64,000 nt of DNA. Source: Saccharopolyspora endophytica (GTDB lineage: Bacteria; Actinomycetota; Actinomycetes; Mycobacteriales; Pseudonocardiaceae). The stretch's first letter is position 1. Each line of letters starts with the position of its first letter. The stretch is taken from positions 124,001 through 188,000 of the forward strand of contig NZ_JAGPXE010000008.1 of assembly GCF_018070075.1 (NCBI RefSeq). Reading direction: 5' to 3'. Shown one piece after another: positions 7,901 through 14,961 of this stretch. The notes below the pieces were generated by a model that searched no databases, was not told where the DNA came from, and was given only the letters and a program-made list of their open reading frames with translations. A program made the position numbers and the translations under genes.

Positions 7901-9511
7901 GCCAGCGACTCCACCGCGTCGATCTGCGGCGGCATCATGGGCGCGGCGCACACCGCGTCCGCGATCCCGCAGCACTGGCAGGACAAGCTGGAACTGCGCG
8001 AGACGCTGGAGTTCCTGGCCGCCGACGCGGACCTGGAGTTCGGCCCGAAACCGCCGTCCGGTCAGCTGTGGGCGGCGCGCTACCCGGTTCCCGAGGAGCA
8101 GCCGACCGAGGCGGAGCCCGAGGACGTGGCTGCGGCCGAGGAGGAGCCCGAGCCGGAGCCGACCGAGCAGGAAGCCAGCACGCCTGAACCCGTCGAGCCG
8201 GAAGCCGAGGAGGCGGAGGTAGCGATCGCCGCGGCCGAGGAAGCACCCGCCCACAAGGACGACTCCGACGACGGGCTGTCCGACGAGGAACTGCGGTTGC
8301 TGCTGGCTTGGCGCAAGTTCCGCGACAACGACGACGGCAACGGCAACGCCGACCTCACCCAGGGCCTGCACAAGCTCCTGGTGGAGGCGTTCGGCGAGGA
8401 GCGCGCGGCGCAGCTCATCGGCGAGTCCGCAGCGGAGGACGCCGAGGTCGAGGACGAGGTCGAAGCCGTCGAGGAGGAGCAGGTCCGGCCCAGCCGCCGC
8501 GACCGGCTCTCCGGCTGCGTGCTCGGCAGCGCCGCGGGTGACGCCCTCGGCGCGCCCTGGATGTTCAGCGACCTGCTCACCACGCTGCGCGAGAACCCCG
8601 ACGGGGTGCGCGCGCACGCCGAGCTGTTCGGCCGCCTCGGCGCCGCCACCGCCTACACGCAGCAGACCGCGTTCGTGCTGGCCGCGCTGAGCGGCGAGAA
8701 CCCGGACCGGCCGTCGCTGGTGCGGGCCTCGCTGCGGGACTGGGTGCGCACCCAGGGCGGTCGCCCGACCCCGGACGGCGGCGGCAAGCTCAGCGACGTG
8801 GAAGCCCTTCGCGCGCAGCGGTTCCCGGACGAGGCGACGCTGACCGCGGTGGCCCGCTGGGGCGACCGGGGTGAGAACCCGACTCCGGGCAACCCGCCGA
8901 ACGACGCCCGCAACGCCGCCGCGACCGTGCGCGGTGCCGTGGTCGGTTTCGAGGCCACCGACGCGGTCGAGGCGATCACGCTGGGCGTCGGCATCGGCGT
9001 GCTCACCCACGGCCACCCGGACGGTTACCTGCCGGCGGCCGCGCTGGCGGGCCTGGTGTGCGGGCTGGACGGCGGCCGGACGCTGATCGAGGCCGTGCAG
9101 TCGGTGCTTGCCGAACTCGACCGGATGGAGGGCGCCGAGAACACCGCGGGCGGCCTGCGCGCCGCCGTCGAGATCGCCACCAGCGGTCCCGTGTCGCCGA
9201 CGGTGCTGGAGTCGCTGGGCCTGGGCTGGCACGCACCGGAAGCCCTGGCCATCGCGGTCGCCGCGGCCCTGTCGCACCCGAACTCGCTGGCCGACGCGGT
9301 CTCGCTCGCGGCCACGCACGCGGGCAACAGCGCGGCGACGGCGGCGATCTGCGGCGCCCTGATGGGCACCGCGCGCGGCGTCGAGGAGCTGCCCGAGGAG
9401 TGGATCGACGGGCTGGAGCTTCGGGAGGTCCTGGATCGGCTCCTGGCCGAGGTGGACGTCTCCGAAGTCGAGGAGCCCGAGCCGCAGCCCGCCGCCAACA
9501 GCGCCGGATAA
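4901..9511 (+). CDS. T7SS-associated-type domain fused to three tandem ADP-ribosylglycohydrolase domains
   Basis: 1536 residues from ATG 4901 (AGG five bases upstream); an in-frame ATG at 4862 would add 13. Residues ~1-185 (MREQAKKQPNTWLYVVDPIF, VPPWGFIGGY) resemble proteins annotated as type VII secretion system-associated. A Pro-rich linker (~190-270) follows. Then come three DraG/ARH-fold domains at ~274-625, ~711-1070 and ~1202-1520, joined by Glu/Pro-rich linkers. Domain 1 keeps the metal ligands TDDT (324-327) and GDSDS (567-571). Domain 2 has SDET (760-763) and GASDS. Domain 3 has TQQT (1253-1256) and GNSAA and is probably inactive. The repeat phrase YQRWLHTQG recurs. Known DraG enzymes remove ADP-ribose from Arg or other residues; the target here is unknown. 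No signal peptide or membrane segment was seen. Confidence 0.85.
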   Translation: MNTQQPSRPVITPAMREQAKKQPNTWLYVVDPIFTDPNAEVPPWGFIGGYRVDEQGEITDDFSPNPNYRPSPVALRLPAPTNDVERALQLTTTGYAQGHSLLAAMLDSELILFAQPQGSGLFTMEHESGRRQLQVFTSDGFLPPNWTTWQRMTGRQLATNQLSGIDLQINPTSPVKARMPGEDLVKIAASVPPKPVGVPMSPPVGTPMPPVPAAGPVSPPVGTPMAPPAGAPVSPPAGMPVSNAAPAVPVGPATPIVAQQPAAPADPAETEFGRRFLGSMLAGAIGDALGAPVEFYPIDQIRSRFGEDGVTEYDRSGEHPGEFTDDTQLTLFTLEGLIRAHSLARSGDSAGPLPAVQLAYQRWLHTQGYAWMRSAGPFAAKHPKANGWLIEQSDLFAVRSPNSGSISALREFASVGAPGTFERPINDSDDCGGVVRAAPVALWSDDPRSVFELAAATAALTHSQPNAHLPAGVLAVLVHRLLREESLTSALEQARELLAAYRDHEDTDRALQAAEELAEKGKPTPEQLKDALGSGWAGHEALAIAVCAALCTDTIADALMLAINHSGDSDSTAAICGNIVGARNGAAALPGVWLRDLRQREVVESLAKDGLLEFRGTPPAGDAWAKRYPASGDVSDLDFASSLPRAETPAETPVETEDAPAETDEAEHTAPEPEVEPEPEVAAPQVASVVSPPESAAPPPPSSPEDLRTQRILGMLLGAAAGDALGFPIEADSLAEIRAKYGDSGLIDYVDGHHPAGSISDETQLTAFTAEGLIRASTARRQNGSADPTTHVQQAYQRWLHTQGVEWAEAGGSAEEPDGWLVDQRELFDRRVRGMTTMQALRGFAGGNEPGSLDKPPNDAADWGAVMRAAPAALWSDDPSEAFRTGARTALLTHGHASAYLPAGSLALLVHQLLADRSLPQAVDRTLLELSEWDGHEETITALRKAVELAATGTPTPEQIEEAFGTAHSGAQVLAIAVCAALTHPESFPEALVLAANHSGASDSTASICGGIMGAAHTASAIPQHWQDKLELRETLEFLAADADLEFGPKPPSGQLWAARYPVPEEQPTEAEPEDVAAAEEEPEPEPTEQEASTPEPVEPEAEEAEVAIAAAEEAPAHKDDSDDGLSDEELRLLLAWRKFRDNDDGNGNADLTQGLHKLLVEAFGEERAAQLIGESAAEDAEVEDEVEAVEEEQVRPSRRDRLSGCVLGSAAGDALGAPWMFSDLLTTLRENPDGVRAHAELFGRLGAATAYTQQTAFVLAALSGENPDRPSLVRASLRDWVRTQGGRPTPDGGGKLSDVEALRAQRFPDEATLTAVARWGDRGENPTPGNPPNDARNAAATVRGAVVGFEATDAVEAITLGVGIGVLTHGHPDGYLPAAALAGLVCGLDGGRTLIEAVQSVLAELDRMEGAENTAGGLRAAVEIATSGPVSPTVLESLGLGWHAPEALAIAVAAALSHPNSLADAVSLAATHAGNSAATAAICGALMGTARGVEELPEEWIDGLELREVLDRLLAEVDVSEVEEPEPQPAANSAG

Positions 9512-9517
9512 GCCGTA

Positions 9518-11857
9518 GTGGACGAACGCGGGCTGGACGAGAACGAACGCGCGCTGCTGGCCGCATGTCGGCGGGACCCGGTGGAACGCCGGCTGCTGAC
9601 GGTCTGGCGGCGCTGGGAGAGCCACCCCGCGACCCGTCCGCTGTGGGCCGCCGAGCTGCAGCAGCGGATCGCGCCGGATTCGGACGCGGCGTCCCCGGAG
9701 ACCGGGCTGGCCGACCGCTCCGGTGTCCTGCCCGGCTCCTCGGCCCGCGTGCTGGGCATGCTGCTCGGCGGCGCGGTCGGCGAGTTCGCCGCGCTCGGCC
9801 GCGTCGGTCAGCGCACCGGCGCGCTGCTGTTCGTGCTGGAAGGGCTGATCCGCGCGCACACGCAGCTGCGCTCGACGGGTTCCGGCGAACCGACCTCGGC
9901 GGCGCTGGCGGCGTTGCGCCGCTGGCTGCACACCCGGGGTGTGCCGTGGCGGGACTGCGGCGGGGACTCGCCCCGGCCGAGCGGTTTCCTGGTCGCCGAG
10001 CGGGATCTGCACGATCCGGCGACCGACGAGCCGACGCTGCTGACCTCGGCGGCGAAGGTCGTCGCCGGACATCCGCAGGGCACCCGGCAGCAGCCCATCA
10101 ACAGCTCGGACACGGCCACCGCCGTCCCGTTCGGGGCGCTGGCCGCGCTGTGGTCGGGCGATCCGGGCGCGGTGTTCGCGCTCGGCGGCGACCTGGCCGC
10201 GCTCACCCACGGGCACCCGCACGGGCACAGCCCGGCCAGCGTGCTGGGCACGACGACGCTGTGGCTGCTGCGCGGGCACGATCTGGAAACCTCGCTGCGC
10301 CAGGGCATCTCCGGATGGCAGTCGGGTCGCACCGCGCTGGGCGACGCGCTGCGGCTGGGCCTGCTCAGCCCGGCGGGCGTCCGGCCGGGACCGGCGCACC
10401 TGGGCGCGAACCGCAGCGGGCTCGGCGCGCTCGCGGTGGCCGCGCGAGTGGCGCTGGCCTGCGAGGACGACTTCGCCGCCGCCCTCGCCTCGGCCGCCGA
10501 GCACGGCGGGGACACCGCGAGCGCGGCGATGCTGTGCGGGCAGCTGCTCGGCGCGCTGCACGGCCCCACCGCGATCCCCGCGGAACTGCTGGAGCACTTG
10601 CCGATCCTCGACGTGATCGAGCGCCTGGGCCGGGACGCGGCGGCCGAGTTCGGCCCCGAGCCCGACGAGTCCGCCGCGTGGGAGAACCGCTACCCCGCCG
10701 ACGATTCCACCCCGACGGCCACCACCGCGACAGCGGACTACCGGACCGGGCTCACCGGGGTACCGCGACTGGCCGCCTCGCGGGACCGGTTCCTCGGCGC
10801 GGTGCTGGGCTGCGCGGTCGGCGAGGCGCTGGGAATGCCGGTCGCTTCCGACAGCTGGGACGAGATCCGCGCACGTCACGGCGCCGACGGGCTCACCGAG
10901 TACGTCCCCGCCGGGCACCCGTCAGGACGGCTCGGCAGCGACACCCAGCTGCTGCTGTTCTCGGTCGAGGGCGTGCTGCGGGCCAACGTCGCCCGCCGCG
11001 CGGGCGAGACCGACGACCCGATCCGGCACCTGCAACACGCCTACCAGCGCTGGCTGCACACCCAACACCTCAGCTGGCCGCGCGCGGCGGGCGATTTCCT
11101 CCGCGAGGCACCGGAGCCCGACGGCTGGCTGGTCCAGCAGCGTGCGCTGTTCCAGACCCGCAACCCGGGGCGGACGATGATGCGCACGCTGATCGCCTTC
11201 GCCAAGGGCCAGCAGCCGATGGGCACCCCCGAGAAGCCTGCCAGCGATTCGGCGGGCAGCGGCGCGATCATGCGCGCGCTCCCGGCGGCCCTGTGGTCCG
11301 ACGACCCGTCGGAGGTGTTCGCGCTGGGCATGCGCAGCGCCGCGCTCACCCACGGCCACCCCACCGCCCTGCTCAGCGCGGGCGCGCTCGGGTTCATGAC
11401 GTCCAAGCTGCTGATCGGCGAACCGCTGGCCGAGGCGGTCACCGGCGCCCTGGCGGAACTCGCCCCGCACAGCGGCCACGAGGAGGTCACCCGCCGCCTC
11501 ACCGCCGCCAAGGACCTCGCCGGTGGCGCCCGCCTGACCCCGGACGAGCTGGAACGCGAGCTCGGCACGGCGGGCACGGCCGCCGAAGCCCTCGCCATCG
11601 GCACCTACGCGGCGCTGGCGGCCGACGGCGACTTCGACACCGCCCTGCCGATCGCCGCCAACCACTCCGGCAACAGCTCCACCACCACGGCCGTCGCCGG
11701 CGCGCTCACCGCGGCCACCACCGGTGCCGCGAAGATCCCCCAGCGCTGGACCGCGGAGCTCGAACTCCACGACGTCATCGACCGGATCACCCGGGACGCC
11801 GCCCAGGAGTTCGGCCCTCGCCCACCCACCTGGGACACCCGCTACCCACCCACCTGA
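9518..11857 (+). CDS. Protein with two further degenerate ADP-ribosylglycohydrolase domains
   Basis: 779 residues from GTG 9518, only 6 nt after the preceding stop, so clearly co-transcribed. After a short N-terminal helical segment (ARRD/WRRWESHP) come two DraG-like domains, ~77-400 and ~424-765. The first has QRTG (98-101) where TDDT is expected, and GGDTAS near 330 in place of the C-terminal DxD motif. The second has SDTQ (474-477) and GNSST (718-722). Neither has a complete binuclear metal site, so both look non-catalytic. Conserved fold landmarks remain: LTHGHP, RWLHT, ALWSDDPSE and the domain-ending RYP. They may bind ADP-ribose or ADP-ribosylated protein, or scaffold the upstream active domain. 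This is inference. Confidence 0.85.
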   Translation: MDERGLDENERALLAACRRDPVERRLLTVWRRWESHPATRPLWAAELQQRIAPDSDAASPETGLADRSGVLPGSSARVLGMLLGGAVGEFAALGRVGQRTGALLFVLEGLIRAHTQLRSTGSGEPTSAALAALRRWLHTRGVPWRDCGGDSPRPSGFLVAERDLHDPATDEPTLLTSAAKVVAGHPQGTRQQPINSSDTATAVPFGALAALWSGDPGAVFALGGDLAALTHGHPHGHSPASVLGTTTLWLLRGHDLETSLRQGISGWQSGRTALGDALRLGLLSPAGVRPGPAHLGANRSGLGALAVAARVALACEDDFAAALASAAEHGGDTASAAMLCGQLLGALHGPTAIPAELLEHLPILDVIERLGRDAAAEFGPEPDESAAWENRYPADDSTPTATTATADYRTGLTGVPRLAASRDRFLGAVLGCAVGEALGMPVASDSWDEIRARHGADGLTEYVPAGHPSGRLGSDTQLLLFSVEGVLRANVARRAGETDDPIRHLQHAYQRWLHTQHLSWPRAAGDFLREAPEPDGWLVQQRALFQTRNPGRTMMRTLIAFAKGQQPMGTPEKPASDSAGSGAIMRALPAALWSDDPSEVFALGMRSAALTHGHPTALLSAGALGFMTSKLLIGEPLAEAVTGALAELAPHSGHEEVTRRLTAAKDLAGGARLTPDELERELGTAGTAAEALAIGTYAALAADGDFDTALPIAANHSGNSSTTTAVAGALTAATTGAAKIPQRWTAELELHDVIDRITRDAAQEFGPRPPTWDTRYPPT

Positions 11858-11858
11858 C

Positions 11859-11899
11859 CGGTTTCAGCGGAACCCCTCTCCCGACTTCCTCTGAAACCG
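11859..11899 (+). terminator. Hairpin after the DraG-domain operon
   Basis: Inverted repeat CGGTTTCAG / CTGAAACCG, with an inner GGAA/TTCC pairing, begins directly after the TGA at 11857. A second small hairpin, CCGTGG-N9-CCACGG, follows at 11897-11917. There is no strong T-run. Likely intrinsic transcription end of the two-gene unit. Confidence 0.5.
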
Positions 11900-11973
11900 T
11901 GGTCCTGATCTCCACGGAAATCGGTGGGTTCGGTGTGGGGAGGTGGGTGTGGCGCGAGAGGTGCGGGGCTGGT

Positions 11974-11979
11974 TAACGT
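11974..11979 (+). promoter_or_regulatory. -10 box TAACGT for a leaderless transcript
   Basis: TAACGT lies exactly 7 nt before the ATG at 11987 and no Shine-Dalgarno site is present. This spacing places transcription start at the start codon. Confidence 0.5.
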
Positions 11980-11986
11980 CTCGGGC

Positions 11987-12763
11987 ATGGATGAGCTCGT
12001 GCACTTCGAGGTGGCCGACGGGGTCGGAACGATCACCCTGGATTCGCCGCACAACCGCAACGCCCTGTCCGCCCAGCTCCGCCGGGAGCTCAAGGGGCAC
12101 CTGGACGCCGCGACGAACGACGACGCGGTGCGCGTGATCGTCCTGGCCCACACCGGCAAGGTGTTCTGCGCCGGGATGGACCTCAAGGAGTCCCGCTCGG
12201 CGGATTCCGATCAGCAGGGCGTCAACGAGTTCCCCGCGCTGCTGGAGCAGATCTGGACCAGCCCGAAGCCGGTCGTGGCCAAGGTCGCCGGACCCGCCCG
12301 CGCGGGCGGCGTCGGGCTCGTCGCGGCCTGCGACATCGCGGTCGCGGCCGAGACCGCCACGTTCGCCTTCACCGAGGTCCGCATCGGCGTGGTCCCGGCG
12401 GTGATCTCGGTGACGGTGCTCCCCCGGCTCAACGCCCGCCAGGCGCACGAGCTGTTCCTCACCGGCGAGACGTTCGACGGTCGGCGCGCCGCGGAGATCG
12501 GGCTGCTCAACTCCGCCGTCCCGGCCGACGACCTGGACTCGGAGGTCAAGCGCTACACCGACATGCTGGCGCTCGGCGGACCCACCGCCCTGGCCGCGAC
12601 CAAGAGCATGCTCACCAGCCAGCGGCCGGAGTCGATGAGCGACGACTTCGCCGAGATGCTGGAGCTGTCGGCCCGGCACTTCGCGGGCGAGGAGGGCCAG
12701 GAGGGCATCACGGCGTTCGCGGAGAAGCGCAAGCCCAGCTGGGTCCCGGAAGCGCTGCGGTGA
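11987..12763 (+). CDS. Enoyl-CoA hydratase/isomerase family protein
   Basis: 258 residues, crotonase fold. The start at 11987 is supported by the TAACGT box 7 nt upstream. Oxyanion-hole segments are visible: CAGMDL near residue 63 and GPARAGGVGLVAACD near residue 100. The Glu of the second catalytic position is present (TEVRIGVVP). The first catalytic Glu, normally in the GGGxELA motif, is replaced (GGVGLVA), so classic hydratase chemistry is doubtful and an isomerase, lyase or hydrolase activity is possible. It stands alone, convergent with the barstar gene, with a strong hairpin between them. Substrate unknown. Confidence 0.88.
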   Translation: MDELVHFEVADGVGTITLDSPHNRNALSAQLRRELKGHLDAATNDDAVRVIVLAHTGKVFCAGMDLKESRSADSDQQGVNEFPALLEQIWTSPKPVVAKVAGPARAGGVGLVAACDIAVAAETATFAFTEVRIGVVPAVISVTVLPRLNARQAHELFLTGETFDGRRAAEIGLLNSAVPADDLDSEVKRYTDMLALGGPTALAATKSMLTSQRPESMSDDFAEMLELSARHFAGEEGQEGITAFAEKRKPSWVPEALR

Positions 12764-12806
12764 GCGAATGGTCGGTGGCGCCGCTGCGGCGCCACCGACC
12801 ATTCGC
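12764..12806. terminator. Strong bidirectional hairpin terminator
   Basis: Perfect 20-bp stem with arms GCGAATGGTCGGTGGCGCCG and its complement around a CTG loop, placed right after the stop of the hydratase gene and 25 nt before the convergent barstar stop. No T-run on either side, typical of high-GC actinobacterial I-shaped terminators. Confidence 0.75.
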
Positions 12807-12831
12807 ATCCGGTATTACGAGCTGCTGCTGA

Positions 12832-13194
12832 TCAGGATCGGGTCAGCACCGCGGTGAACCGGCGCCCGCACATGGGGCGTTCCGCAGCGTCGCGCAGGAC
12901 CGAGTTGATGCCGTTGAACGCCTTGGGGTCGTGGTCGGCGAGGTCCTGGAACCCGGACCAGATCAGGACGTGCTCACCTTCCGGCAGCCAGGACAGGTCG
13001 GTCAGGCAGTCGTAGAGGGAGTCCAGGTTCCGCCCGGCCCACTCGGGGAAGTCGAGGACGGCGGCGATGCCGTCGAGGGTGGTGCGCTTGCTGGTCAGGT
13101 CGACGCCGTCGAGGACGTGGGCGGTCGCACCTCGTTCCTCGGCTGTGACGACGGCTTCGCGAGCCGTGATGTCGGCGCCCGGCTGATCACTCAC
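12832..13194 (-). CDS. Barstar-family ribonuclease inhibitor
   Basis: 120 residues from GTG 13194, chosen because AGGAG lies 7-11 nt upstream. The reading frame is open further back to a TTG at 13248, but that has no ribosome site. The sequence VLDGVDLTSKRTTLDGIAAV, then FPEWAGRNLDSLYDCLTDL, is the diagnostic barstar core whose acidic helix plugs the active site of guanyl-specific RNases. It sits 50 nt downstream of the RNase gene on the same strand, so the pair should be co-expressed and the inhibitor protects the cytoplasm. Cognate pairing is inferred from adjacency. Confidence 0.9.
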   Translation of the reverse strand: MSDQPGADITAREAVVTAEERGATAHVLDGVDLTSKRTTLDGIAAVLDFPEWAGRNLDSLYDCLTDLSWLPEGEHVLIWSGFQDLADHDPKAFNGINSVLRDAAERPMCGRRFTAVLTRS

Positions 13195-13244
13195 CGGCTG
13201 CTCCTTCCGCAACCTGCTGGCCAGTTTCGCTCCGAACATGGCAC

Positions 13245-13658
13245 TCAACCCGCCGTATCCACAACCACGAACGACTCGTAGTGATCACCGGTGTAGTACA
13301 CCTCGTCCTGCCCACCCGTGACCAGTCGGCGCGCGCCGCGATCCTTCGAGCCCGGGGTCGGCACGGTGTACTCGTGGTAGTAGCCGGACTTCTGCTTGGG
13401 CAGCTCGCCTTCGCGGTTGCCGAACACCGAGCCGTCCTTGCCCGGGTACGGGAACGGCCCACCCTTGACGATGAGCTGGTAGGTCTTGCCCGTCTCGGGC
13501 GGCAGCTTCGAGAGCTGCTGGACCTGCAGTCCGGACTGGCCGGCACCGGGCACCTCGGTGCTCGGCGAGTCGGCGACGACGTCCTTGCCGAACCACCCCA
13601 GCACGACCAGGGCGACCAGCCCGACCAACGCCGACGAAATGCGCTTGCGCGAGCTCAC
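13245..13658 (-). CDS. Guanyl-specific ribonuclease (RNase Sa / N1-T1 family), secreted
   Basis: 137 residues, GTG start with GGAGGGG upstream. Residues ~8-23 form a hydrophobic segment after a basic start, a signal peptide or membrane anchor. The mature part is RNase Sa-like: LPPETGKTYQLI, GGPFPYPGKDGSVFGNRE, YYHEYTVPTPG, DRGARR, YYTGDHYESF. The catalytic Glu (in HEYTV), the two Arg (RGARR) and the His (GDHY) of this family are all present, so the enzyme should be active on RNA after G. It is flanked by a small membrane protein (4-nt overlap upstream) and its barstar inhibitor downstream. Likely exported. Confidence 0.92.
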   Translation of the reverse strand: MSSRKRISSALVGLVALVVLGWFGKDVVADSPSTEVPGAGQSGLQVQQLSKLPPETGKTYQLIVKGGPFPYPGKDGSVFGNREGELPKQKSGYYHEYTVPTPGSKDRGARRLVTGGQDEVYYTGDHYESFVVVDTAG

Positions 13659-13888
13659 GCCGTCTTTCCCCTCCGCCCGGTCTCACCGTCGCGGCCGACC
13701 GGCGGTTCGGCGCCGCGCACGCGGGTGAACCTGGCACCGAGCCCGTCCACCGCGCGGTCGACGACTCGCGCCACCCCCCAGCACAACGGCACCAGGACTG
13801 CAAGGACCAGGGCGACCTGCAGCGGATAGACGAGCTGCACCAACCACAGCTCGACGCCGTCGTACCACTCGACCAGCAACTCCAACAC
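13655..13888 (-). CDS. Small membrane protein of the RNase-barstar operon
   Basis: 77 residues from GTG 13888. The start is fixed by a TACGCT box exactly 7 nt upstream; no Shine-Dalgarno site is seen. It has a long hydrophobic stretch (LWLVQLVYPLQVALVLAVLVP, about residues 12-35), then WGVARVVDRAVDG and a basic, Gly-rich tail, so it is a single-span or hairpin inner-membrane protein. Its stop overlaps the RNase start (GTGA). No known domain. A role in export or anchoring of the RNase is a guess from coupling. Confidence 0.7.
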   Translation of the reverse strand: MLELLVEWYDGVELWLVQLVYPLQVALVLAVLVPLCWGVARVVDRAVDGLGARFTRVRGAEPPVGRDGETGRRGKTA

Positions 13889-13895
13889 AACGCGC

Positions 13896-13901
13896 AGCGT
13901 A
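13896..13901 (-). promoter_or_regulatory. -10 box TACGCT of the RNase-barstar operon
   Basis: On the minus strand TACGCT precedes the GTG at 13888 by 7 nt, fitting a leaderless start for the three-gene operon. Confidence 0.5.
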
Positions 13902-14024
13902 CGCGCGCCACCACGACGCTGCGCGCACCCCCGGACCACCGCGACCGGCCGACCGGCCGGGCCGGGTGGGATGAGATGCGCACCACTGCGACGCGTGGTG
14001 CCGGTGTGGCACCTCCCGCCGCGC

Positions 14025-14912
14025 TCAGGAGCCGGAGTGCTCGCGGATGGACTTGATGATGGCGCCGAAGTCCTGGCCGCCGCCGCCCTCCTCGTTGAAG
14101 CGGCGGTAGAGGTCCGTGGCGAGGCGGCCGAGGGACGCGTCGGTGCCCGACTGCTCCGCCGCGGAGAGGGCGAGGTTGAGGTCCTTGAGCATCAGGGCCG
14201 CCGCGAAGCCGGGCTCGTAGTCGTGGTTCGCACGGCTGGTCTCCACCAGGTCGGGAACCGGGCAGTTGGTGGTCAGCGCCCAGCACTGGCCGGTGGAGAC
14301 CGCAGCGACGTCGTAGAGCGCCTCGTGCGAGAGGCCGAGGCGCTCACCGAGCACGAACGCCTCGCTGACCGCGATCATCGACGCGCCCAGGATGAGGTTG
14401 TTGCACATCTTGGTGACCTGGCCGTTGCCGGGACCACCGCAGTGGATCACCTTGCGCGCCATCGGTTCCAAGACGCTCTCGGCGCGCTGGAAGTCGGCCT
14501 CGGAACCGCCGACCATGAACGTCAGCGTCCCCGCCTCGGCACCGGCCGTGCCACCGGAGACGGGCGCGTCGATGCTGCCGAAACCCGCTTCCTGCGCGCG
14601 CTGGTGCGCGGCGCGCGCGTCCGCGACGTCCACGGTGGAGGAATCGACCAGCAGCGCCCCGGAGGCAGCGTGGGGCAGCACCTCGTCGTAGGCGTCCAGC
14701 AGGTGCTTGCCGCTGGGCAGCATGGTGATCACCGCGTCGGCTCCGCGGACCGCGTCCGCGATCGAGGACACCGTGGTCACGCCGTTGTCCGCGGCGGCGG
14801 CCAGGGCGGCCGGGACGAGGTCGTAGCCCTGCACGGTGTGGCCGGCCTTGACGAGGTTCGCCGACATCGGACCGCCCATGTGACCGAGTCCGATGAAACC
14901 GATGACAGCCAT
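14025..14912 (-). CDS. mmsB: 3-hydroxyisobutyrate dehydrogenase
   Basis: 295 residues. Oxidises 3-hydroxyisobutyrate to methylmalonate semialdehyde in valine degradation with NAD(P). The ATG at 14912 has AAAGG 8 nt upstream; a GTG two codons earlier is less likely. The Rossmann motif GFIGLGHMGGPM opens the protein. The substrate motif DAPVSGGTAGAEAGTL is near residue 118 and the catalytic Lys lies in GNGQVTKMCNN near residue 168. All are typical of the beta-hydroxyacid dehydrogenase family. It is the last gene of a four-gene valine operon, 49 nt after the CoA hydrolase gene. Confidence 0.93.
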   Translation of the reverse strand: MAVIGFIGLGHMGGPMSANLVKAGHTVQGYDLVPAALAAAADNGVTTVSSIADAVRGADAVITMLPSGKHLLDAYDEVLPHAASGALLVDSSTVDVADARAAHQRAQEAGFGSIDAPVSGGTAGAEAGTLTFMVGGSEADFQRAESVLEPMARKVIHCGGPGNGQVTKMCNNLILGASMIAVSEAFVLGERLGLSHEALYDVAAVSTGQCWALTTNCPVPDLVETSRANHDYEPGFAAALMLKDLNLALSAAEQSGTDASLGRLATDLYRRFNEEGGGGQDFGAIIKSIREHSGS

Positions 14913-14961
14913 TGTCACTACCTTTCTGCTCGAACGTCCGCCAAGACCGGCGAACCTGCGC

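Noticed and set aside
4859-10918. A minus-strand open frame of about 2000 codons opposite the DraG genes
   Set aside because: It is the antisense shadow of strongly GC-biased codons. It has low-complexity Arg/Gly/Val composition and no known domain, while the plus strand carries conserved repeats.
4901-11857. The DraG array as part of a type VII secretion locus
   Set aside because: No EccB, EccC, EccD, mycosin or WXG100 gene is in the window, so only the N-terminal domain supports a link. Kept as a finding, not as a locus call.
12832-13658. RNase-barstar pair as a polymorphic toxin system
   Set aside because: The RNase is a small stand-alone secreted protein without trafficking or repeat domains, so it is an ordinary exported RNase with its inhibitor.
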